Assembly (NCBI RefSeq): GCF_001876935.1
Contig: NC_033797.1
Location: forward strand, 120,653,202-120,717,201
DNA length: 64,000 bases
Direction of reading: 5' to 3'
Source of the DNA: Asparagus officinalis
Taxonomy: Eukaryota; Streptophyta; Magnoliopsida; Asparagales; Asparagaceae
In this document: one piece after another, positions 56,937-64,000 of the stretch
How positions within the stretch are numbered: the stretch's first letter is position 1
Layout: every line of letters starts with the position of its first letter
Translations under genes and position numbers: made by a program
The notes under the pieces: model-generated
Told to the model about the DNA's origin: nothing
The model's database searches: none
What the model saw: only the letters and a program-made list of their open reading frames with translations

Positions 56937-56951
56937 AAACCCCCTTTAAAA
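56937..56951 (-). other. Polypurine tract of Tat-D
   Basis: On the minus strand TTTAAAGGGGGTTTT lies right before the LTR tip TGTAGACAC, with AAAGGGGG as the purine run. Confidence 0.75.
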
Positions 56952-57407
56952 TTTTCAGACCCAAATTGGATTGTATGGGTGTGGAATACTTTGAACTCTC
57001 TTGGTTGTGGCGAGCTTGGCTTATACGACGAGTTTGGCCTCCCGACGAGCTTAGCCTCTTGGCGAGCTTGGCCTCTTGGTGAGCTTCAACGCTTCGCGGT
57101 GAACCTCATAGTTTAAGATGAACTTCGTTGTTTTGAGCCTCGACACTTCGAGACGAGGTTCGGCTACTTGATGAGTCTCATTGTTCTGTTCGAACTTTGT
57201 TAGACCCATGTGGGGCTGTCAATCAGGACTTAGGATTTTTAGCAAACCCTCAGCTATCAACGGACTTGGTGTGTCTTTACCAACTGCCGTTTGAGTTGGA
57301 CTAGCCATGCTTTTGCCCTTAGCATGGTAAGATGTCGAGGAATTTCTCTTAGGCTCAATGCTAAGATTTCTCCTCTATCCTTAGCATCTTTAAGGCCTTA
57401 GATCAAA

Positions 57408-57645
57408 TGTATGTTAACGAGGTTCAAATTATGACTAAGTGTTAAGAACGAAGCTCAACACATAGCAAACTCGTTAATGTATGTTAACGAGGTTCAAATT
57501 ATGACTAAGTGTTAAGAACGAAGCTCAACACATAGCAAACTCGTTAGGAAAATGAATGTCATTTGTGAAAATGACAAGTGTTAAGAACGAAGCTCAACAC
57601 ATAGCAAACTCGTTAGGAAAATGAATGTCATTTGTGAAAATGACA
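57408..57645. repeat. Staggered exact duplication in Tat-D
   Basis: A 70-base segment (TGTATGTTAACGAGGTTC and on) is repeated at once. It then continues for about 35 bases (GGAAAATGAATGTCATTTG). The second half plus those 35 bases then occur again. Same AB-ABC-BC pattern as at 26694, 38020 and 55319. Confidence 0.9.
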
Positions 57646-58490
57646 ACGTTGGGATAATCATATCGTTCAGTGACTTAGAAGTATAACGACAATGATGGAA
57701 GCAAAGGCACATCACTTGGTAGGCCAATATTGGAAAACAAACGTTATTTTAGGTAATGACGACGTTAGGAAGATCAACTATCAGAGGTAATCATTAACCT
57801 GATAGCTTTCTTGTGGACCCATCATCTTGTTGAAGAGGATTGATGGGAGATTTTAGGAGGGAACCAAATCATTCAGTGACACAGGAGTATAACGACTGTG
57901 ATTAGAATAGTGACACATCACGTGGTAGGTCACTATTTAGGAATAAGGGGTAGATAGGGGCTCATCGCTTGGTAGGCCACTATCAATGAACAACGTCATT
58001 TGCGGGAATGACGATGTGGAAATGATCAAGTCATTCAGTGACATGAGAGTATAACGACTGTGATCGGGACAGAGGCACATCTCATGGTAGGCTAATATCA
58101 TAAACAACGTCATTTGTAGGAATGACGGTATGAAAATTATCAAGTCGTTCAGTGACATGGGAGTATAACGACAATGAAAGAAACGAAAGCACATCACTTG
58201 GTAGGCCAACGTTGGAAAAACGAACGTCATTTAGGGAAATGACGACGTTAGGATAATCATGTCGTTCAGTGACTTAGGAGTATAACGACAATGAAGAAAA
58301 CAAAGGCACATCACTTGATAGGCTAATTGTGGAAAACGAACGTCATTTGAGGTAATGACGACGTTAGGATAATCATGTCGTTCGGTGGCTTGGAAGTATG
58401 ACGATAATGATGAGAACAAAGGCACATCACTTGGTAGGCCAATGTTGGAGAATGAACGTCATTTGAGGTAATGACGACGTTAGGATAATC
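57640..58490. repeat. Tandem repeat of about 118 bp, about 7 copies, in Tat-D
   Basis: Each unit contains ATCATGTCGTTCAGTGACTT, GGAGTATAACGAC, GGCACATCACTTGGTAGGCC and ACGTCATTTGAGGTAATGAC. Copies are diverged. Minus-strand open frames here are by-products of the repeat. Confidence 0.85.
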
Positions 58491-59625
58491 AACTATCAGA
58501 GGTAATCATTAACCTGATAGTTTTGTTGTGGACCCGCCATCCTGTTGAAGAGGATTGGCGAGGGAATTTGGAGGAAGTGACTATCAGAGGTAATCATTAA
58601 CATGATAGTTTTGTGATCCCGCCATCCTATTGAAGAGGATTGGCGAGGGAATTTGGAGGAAGTGACTATCAGAGGTAATCATTAACATGATAGTTTTTTG
58701 GTAAGGGGCCAGATGCTCACGTCTGACTTCGGACTCACCTTGGAGTTGATTTATGACGAGCTTCGGGTCGTCATGGTTTCATCAGAGAGAAAGCTTAAGG
58801 TAGTACATGGTTTTGCAGAGAAATCATGACTACCCCCACTCCAGTGATAGCTGTAAATCAGGATTGAAGGGTAAAGACTCCTGCATCTAATAAGGCTTGA
58901 ATCTTATCCTTTAGCGTATAGCATTTAGAGGTGGGATGATGAACCATCCTGTGGTACGCACAATAGTTGGGTTCATCCATTCTCGACATCTCCTCAGGTC
59001 GCATCGATTCTGGGAGCTTGATCTTTCTCGTATTGATCAAGGATTCGAAGATTAGGATGACTTGCTCATCTTGGAAGTCATACTTCTGCTGAAAGTGGCT
59101 ATCCGAAGATTTGCCCTTCTACTTTGACGAAGATTGGTCATCATCTCCTTGAAAATCACATGGCTCTTCAGTATCTAGCCTTTTGAGCATGCTTTCGACC
59201 TGTTCTCCTTGGCGAACAAGCTCTTTCCAAGTTCGGGTCTTCACTGCTCCAATCTTGGATAAAATACAGATCGATAGGTTATTGCGACACATCTCGATCA
59301 ACGTACTTTCAGAGACTTGATCACGGCAATGCAGCGACCGATTTCTAAATCTTTTGACAAAGTTACTGACAGACTCTGTCTTCTTCTGCTTTTCAGTTAG
59401 CAGGGTGGTCATAGATACTTCTGTGTCATCGTCAAAGAATCTGGCCAGACAGAGCCTTTCTATGTCCTTCCAGCAAGTGATGGATTCAGGCTCTAGTCTG
59501 CGAAACCATTCAAAAGCGACCCCCTTGAGAGTACTAATAAAAAGTCGAGTTATAATGGGTTCATTCCCCACTATATGTCCAGTCTGCGCTTGGAAATAAT
59601 AGATGTGTTGGGTTGGAGAACCTTT

Positions 59626-61450
59626 TGTTGGCCTTCTTGTTTTGATGATGTTTAACAAACAATTTACTTCTAATGTTGTTTGTCTAGTGTTTGTGTTTTT
59701 TGTATTTATTCTAGGCAAACAACGTGTTGGAGGATGGATGGAATAGAGCTTCAACGATCATATCCAAAGGAGGTTGGCGGAATGTCGGTGAAGCAATATA
59801 TAATTCAAGTTAAAGATCAAGTTCAAAGATCAAGTTCAAGCTTCATCCGCAACGTGTACCAAGTTGAGCCACAATGAAGATCAAGATCAATGCTTGGGTA
59901 ACTTTAGTTTAGATTTTATATTATGTGTGTTAAGTACCTTAAGCTCAATATCATATACACACACATATTTGGTTTCTATGTATATATATAGTTATATATA
60001 TACATGCATGGTTTTGAGTTTTCATGCTTTGGACACGCTTGCGAAATACATGAGTTTTCACAAATACAAATTCAATTTGAGAAATTCTTTTTCTAACATG
60101 TTTGTTTTCATGTTTACAAATATTTCACAAAGTTTCATCAAGTTTGGAATTGATTTGTTATGTTTAATGGAATTTACAAATTCACGTTTTCGTTCGTGCA
60201 CATGTTCGTGCATGTTTTACAAAACTGATGAGTTTTCACAAATAGGAAGTGATATTTGAAAAATTCTTTCTCTGACATGTTTATCTATATGTTTAGAAAC
60301 TTTCCTCCAGTTTTTACTATTTTTGGAGTTGATTTACTGTGCCAATTGATTTTATAAAATCGTATATGTTAACAGTTTTTCAGAAACTGTAAATTTGTGT
60401 TCAAATATTTATTTCTCTCAACTGGGAAAAGATTTTTCATAAATTCTTTCTCTGATATGTTATTCTACATGTCTAGAACATTCCCACAAAATTTCATAAT
60501 TTTTGGAGTTCATTTATTATTTTAAATTGATTTTACAAAACAGCTGGACACTGCTACAGTAACTCCGGTCGACCGGAAATGTCTCTGGACGTTTCTCAGC
60601 TTTGCAGATGGCTCTCGGTTGACCGTACCGGTCGACCGAAGTTACTGTACATCCGACCGTTGCTACAGTAACGGCTAGTTCTGTTTTTTGTTTATTTTAA
60701 TGTTTTGGGGGTGTTTTTCTTGGTTTTTGGACTTGTTTCATGAGCCTATATATACCCCATGCCCTCATACCTCTAAGGTAACTCAAGAAAATATTTTAAA
60801 ATAGTTTAACAAGGGTTTAAACTTGTTTAGTGTTTGTTTAAGTTTAAGAAGCTTTTAAGTATTAGAGTGTTTTGGTTTTGTGATTCAATTCAACAAGAGC
60901 TTGAGGAGATCATCTATTGGTGTTTGGGCATCCAACTATTCTCTCTCCATCTCTTGATCTATTGAGAAGTTTTCTAAACTCTATTTCTAGCTTTTTATAT
61001 ATATATTTGATTATCATTGTTATTAAGCTAGAACTACATTGAGTTTAGTTTTGATTTATATCTCTTTGTTCACACACAACCTATTGAGCTTATTGTATTT
61101 ACATTCATAGTATAATTGGGTTGTGGGATTGTGTAACTTAGAGAGTGAGCTTATAATTCGTTCTCATTCATTGTAGAGAACAAACACTTTGTATTGAGCC
61201 TAATTGTGAGGATTCACTTGTAATACACTTGTACACCGAGAGAAGTGTGTGGTGAGAGACGGGGTCGAATCCAAGAGGAGTGGCGTCGGTTGACGTGCCT
61301 AGGGAGAGGTTGTAACCGAGCACTTGAGGAGGAGGACACGGGCTAGGACCAACACTTAGTGTGTGAGGTGTGATTGCATAGTGATTGTATTGTGAGGTGT
61401 AAACGTTGTTCGGGTGAACGTAGAAAACCCGGTTGTGATAGTGGAGATCT
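59626..61450 (+). mobile_element. LTR-like insertion, probably Ty1/copia, inside Tat-D gag
   Basis: The left end TGTTGGCCTTCTTG follows gag codons directly, and gag resumes at CAAAGTTCAAGCC on the right. Promoter-like order on the plus strand: three diverged copies of a unit of about 170 bases (60050-60540), GGTCGACCGG palindromes (60567-60640) and a TATATATACCCC box at 60747. No CA end or matching TSD was found at the right, so the end is uncertain and may be truncated. It is not related to Tat LTRs. Confidence 0.6.
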
Positions 61451-63214
61451 CCTCGAAACTGCAGGAGGCTAAGTGGCTTGAACTTTGGAGGATAAGGGAC
61501 GGAGTCCCATTTGGCAGGGTATGGCCTGACGACCCCCAATTCTCTGAAGTTCCTTTGAAGCTTTAAAGCCTCAAGCTGCTTCTGGAAATCGTCCAACTTC
61601 TGATCTCGGTCATTCTTGCGAGGGTTGGACTCAGCTTCAGATGATTCAGAGAGAATGTCAAAAATCTTTTCCCCCTCATATTCTTCATTATCGTCATCTT
61701 GATTTCGATGGCTAGATTTTCGAACACCGGGTGAAGGTCGCTGGTGCCTTGATTCTGAGGATTCGGCGGTGGCTTTCTTCTTCTTCTTCTCCTTGAGGAG
61801 TTTTTCCACCATATCCTCCAAGCGTTTGATAGACTCCTGTTGTTGGAGTATGGTTTATTGTTGCTCTTCCACCTACCTTGCCAGGTCCTCCTCACTTCCG
61901 GCCATGTGAGCATTTGCCTGTTCACTTTGATCTGTATGGGAAGGCTGAGAAGTGGCAATAGCTGAGTTTTCAGTTTCAGCACCACCAGATAAACCCGCTA
62001 GCTTGCGGTAGTCTAATGGAATCATCGCTCCAGTACGAGAACAGGTATGTTGATAAACGCCCTGGCCTTCAATAAGTGCCTCTCGTAATCCGGGAGATCT
62101 TTCAAAATCAGAAGACTCCGAATCATCAGCTGAGATTTTGCTTTTACCCTTGCTGGCCATGTTGATCGTCACTTCAATGTGGCGATTCTTGGGCGCTTGT
62201 CTCTTTGGGCGAAAGCGTCTTCTTCTCGATGATGCAACTATTGAGAATTCAGTCAATCGTTCGAAGACTGAAGATTTATGCGTCGAATCCCCATATGGAC
62301 ATTGGGAAAGCACCGTAGATATGAGCTTCTCACAGCAGCAATGTGATTGCATCTGATTCACGCTTCGTTTGCGCGTGAGATAATCCTGAAGGTCACCATC
62401 TGGACGACCCCCAGTCAATTTTGTCGTCATAGCTTTACCCAAGTGAGACCCTCTAAATGATAGAGGTTGATGACCTTGGGTAAGTTGACAAACTCCGTCA
62501 TTTGCATGACGAGGTTTGTTGTCAGGACGAGTTTGATGAGTTCGTCTTCTCGGTCGGTTCTTAATCTGAGGTCTGTTTTCATGCTGAACCTTGGTTTGAA
62601 CCGTTTGTTGATTTTGTTGAACCTCTTTTTGAGGATGAGGTTCATGTTCTGAGTCTACTAGGGTACGAGGATGAGGTCCGTCTTTCAGACGTTCCTGACC
62701 CTCGTCAGACTTACTGACCTTAGGTTGATTAACCTTCGGTCTATAATGAAAACCATCTAGCGAGACCAAAGCTCGAGCCCTACGACGAGCTTAGTTCTGA
62801 CACTGACGTTGTCGAGCACGTCTCGACAATGGAACAACGGAAACCTTTGCCTCAGCCGAAGCTGGGCGAGGTTCGTTATCAGAAACCGTAATTTGGCTAG
62901 TAGAAGCCGAAGTTCGGCTAGGTTGTTTAACAACCCATTTCCTAGCCTGACGGCTAGTTGTTGGAGCCTCCTCTTTGAGGGGCTTGGACTTTTCCTCGAG
63001 GCTGACTCGAGTTGAATCATCAGAAACCGCTTGGGTTGAGGTCTCATACGAGACTCGACGGCACTTACGTGCCTTCGTGGGACTAGACTTACCAGAGGAG
63101 AGGTACTCCTCGTATTTAAACTGGTCAAATTCGATGACCAGAGTTTCGACGTCCGTTCCCCCTACAATCTTGTCTGATTGCGCCACCACCATCTCGTCGG
63201 AGAGAATAGCTGCT

Positions 63215-63230
63215 CCCACTGTGGTCGCCA
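63215..63230 (-). other. Primer-binding site of Tat-D
   Basis: TGGCGACCACAGTGGG on the minus strand, five bases from the LTR tip. Its first two bases are the TG of the gag start codon. Confidence 0.8.
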
Positions 63231-63235
63231 TCTTT

Positions 63236-64000
63236 TGTAGGGTCGAAAAAATTTAAGATTGATTGATTCTCTTGTTTTAAGAAAACCGGGTTTGATCACT
63301 TAGTACGAACCCTTACAATCACTCACTCTCTCTCGATTACAAAGGAAGAGAAGATTAATTCAGCTTCTCTTTTATTTAAGGTGGGTTCTAGGTGGCGAAA
63401 GAATGCTTCCCCCGATGCTTGAGTCGAGCTTGCCTCCCGTTAACGATCAGACCAAGATCGTAAGAGCTTCTGATGTAGGTTAACCGGCTGGAATCAAGGT
63501 TCGAACTCCGGATTGACGTGCAGAAACTTTAAGCTCTGATGCTTCTCTAAGTCCAAGCATGAAAATCTCCAATCAAGAATAATCAACCTACCCCCTTCAT
63601 AGCTGCTTGCGGCTATTTATAGGACTTTTAGCACGTAATCGACGTGCTACAATCGTGGAGTCGTGGGCGTAACTGATACGCTAAAATTGTAGAGTCGTGA
63701 CGTAACTGACTCCTTGAATCTAGCCCACGTGGCTGACTGGATCTTCGTGGCCACTACAGCCTAATTTAATGTGGGTGACGAACTTCACTACGTTGACGAA
63801 CCTCGTCCTTGATGTCGAGCCTCGCTGCGTGGCGAACCTCATCTTTGATGTCGAGCCTCGCTGCGTGGCGAGCCTCGTGAGATTCTTTAATAATGAGCTT
63901 CGTCTTCACTGACGAGCTTTAAATCTGATGACAGGCTTTGTTTTCATTGACGAACTTCACCTCCGATGATGAACTCCGGACCTCGTATCCAATGACGAGC
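63236..64000 (-). mobile_element. 5' LTR of Tat-D, partial (765 bp in window)
   Basis: It starts TGTAGGGTCG on the plus strand, the pair of 55179. It lacks the duplication seen in the left LTR and has point differences, for example ACGAACTTCACTACG against AGGAAATTCACTGTG. The insertion is therefore not recent. It runs off the window end. Confidence 0.88.

Larger units (their letters stand above)
56952..58857 (-). other. Noncoding 3' region of Tat-D with tandem repeats
   Basis: No gene is seen. It has the shared block at 57233-57305 (AGCTATCAACGGACTTGG), a staggered duplication (57408-57645), a long tandem array (57640-58490) and an array around 58480-58690 with ACTATCAGAGGTAATCATTA three times. 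Confidence 0.75.
58858..63231 (-). pseudogene. Tat-D gag with N-terminal extension; ATG overlaps the primer-binding site
   Basis: ATG at 63231 shares its TG with the PBS (MATTVGA). Next come EFDQFKYEEYLSS, the Arg-rich motif LSRRARQRQCQN (stop after it, about 62789), the Cys-rich part SHCCCEKLISTVLSQC and SSVFERL, then a coiled coil (TILQQQESIKRLEDMVEKLL). Gag follows (VVRPYPAKWDSVPYPPKFK, then after the inserted LTR GSPTQHIYYFQAQTG, GVAFEWFRRLEPESI, VSNFVKRFRNRSLHCRD). The end is YCAYHRMVHHPTSKCYTLK...DAGVFTLQS and TGA (58858-58860). Only about three stops and the LTR insertion break an otherwise single frame. It would have formed particles for RNA copied by another element. Confidence 0.82.
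55179..64000 (-). mobile_element. Tat-D: gag-only Tat element with both LTRs, right LTR cut by window end
   Basis: 3' LTR 55179-56936, purine tract, noncoding repeats, gag ending at 58858, PBS 63215-63230 and 5' LTR from 63236. Protease, RT, RNases H and integrase are absent, without any remnant that I could see. An unrelated LTR interrupts gag at 59626-61450. It is inserted into Tat-E noncoding sequence. Confidence 0.85.

Overview
This is a stretch of nuclear DNA from a flowering plant, most likely a eudicot. It holds Ty3/gypsy elements of the Tat/Ogre type with two RNase H domains, Tork/Tnt1-like Ty1/copia elements primed by initiator Met tRNA, a type-1 non-specific lipid transfer protein gene, GT-AG introns and AT-rich spacers. 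Two short runs of N mark scaffold gaps. About 85 percent of the window is transposon-derived.

Layout. 1-9642: Tat element A, minus strand, decayed, cut by the window start and ending in an LTR remnant. 9643-14977: a plus-strand plant mobile domain (PMD) gene with introns and a C-terminal coiled coil. It lies antisense to Tat element B (15.0-25.15 kb, minus), in the place where Tat elements carry an extra antisense ORF. 25.15-31.4 kb: Tat element C, which keeps gag but has lost protease through integrase. 31.4-34.0 kb: spacer. 34.0-38.46 kb: copia-1, plus strand, complete by its TSD GTGAG, with a whole Tat solo LTR inside its 3' LTR. 38.99-39.58 kb: a small hAT-like element carrying rearranged O-methyltransferase gene pieces. 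39.85-41.02 kb: the lipid transfer protein gene. 41.38-47.35 kb: copia-2, minus strand, complete by its TSD CCTTA. 49.0-50.24 kb: a two-exon host gene of unknown function, minus strand. 52.33-52.50 kb: a foldback MITE-like element. 52.6-55.18 kb: the 3' end of Tat element E. 55.18 kb to the end: Tat element D, a second gag-only element, inserted into E and itself interrupted by an unrelated LTR at 59.6-61.45 kb.

Only two host genes look functional: the lipid transfer protein and the unknown gene at 49-50 kb. Reverse transcriptase, integrase and gag frames all carry stops or frameshifts, many of them of the C-to-T type. Features that standard annotation does not explain are: a gag reading frame that starts inside the LTR and runs through the primer-binding site; two gag-only elements ending at the same gag/protease point; a recurring hairpin with a changing stem in the Tat 3' noncoding region; a hAT element with captured gene pieces just upstream of the lipid transfer protein promoter; a copia LTR pair that shares a Tat LTR insertion; and a set of staggered exact duplications that look like an assembly artefact.

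All calls come from reading the sequence by eye. Family names rest on motif recognition, and no database search was run.
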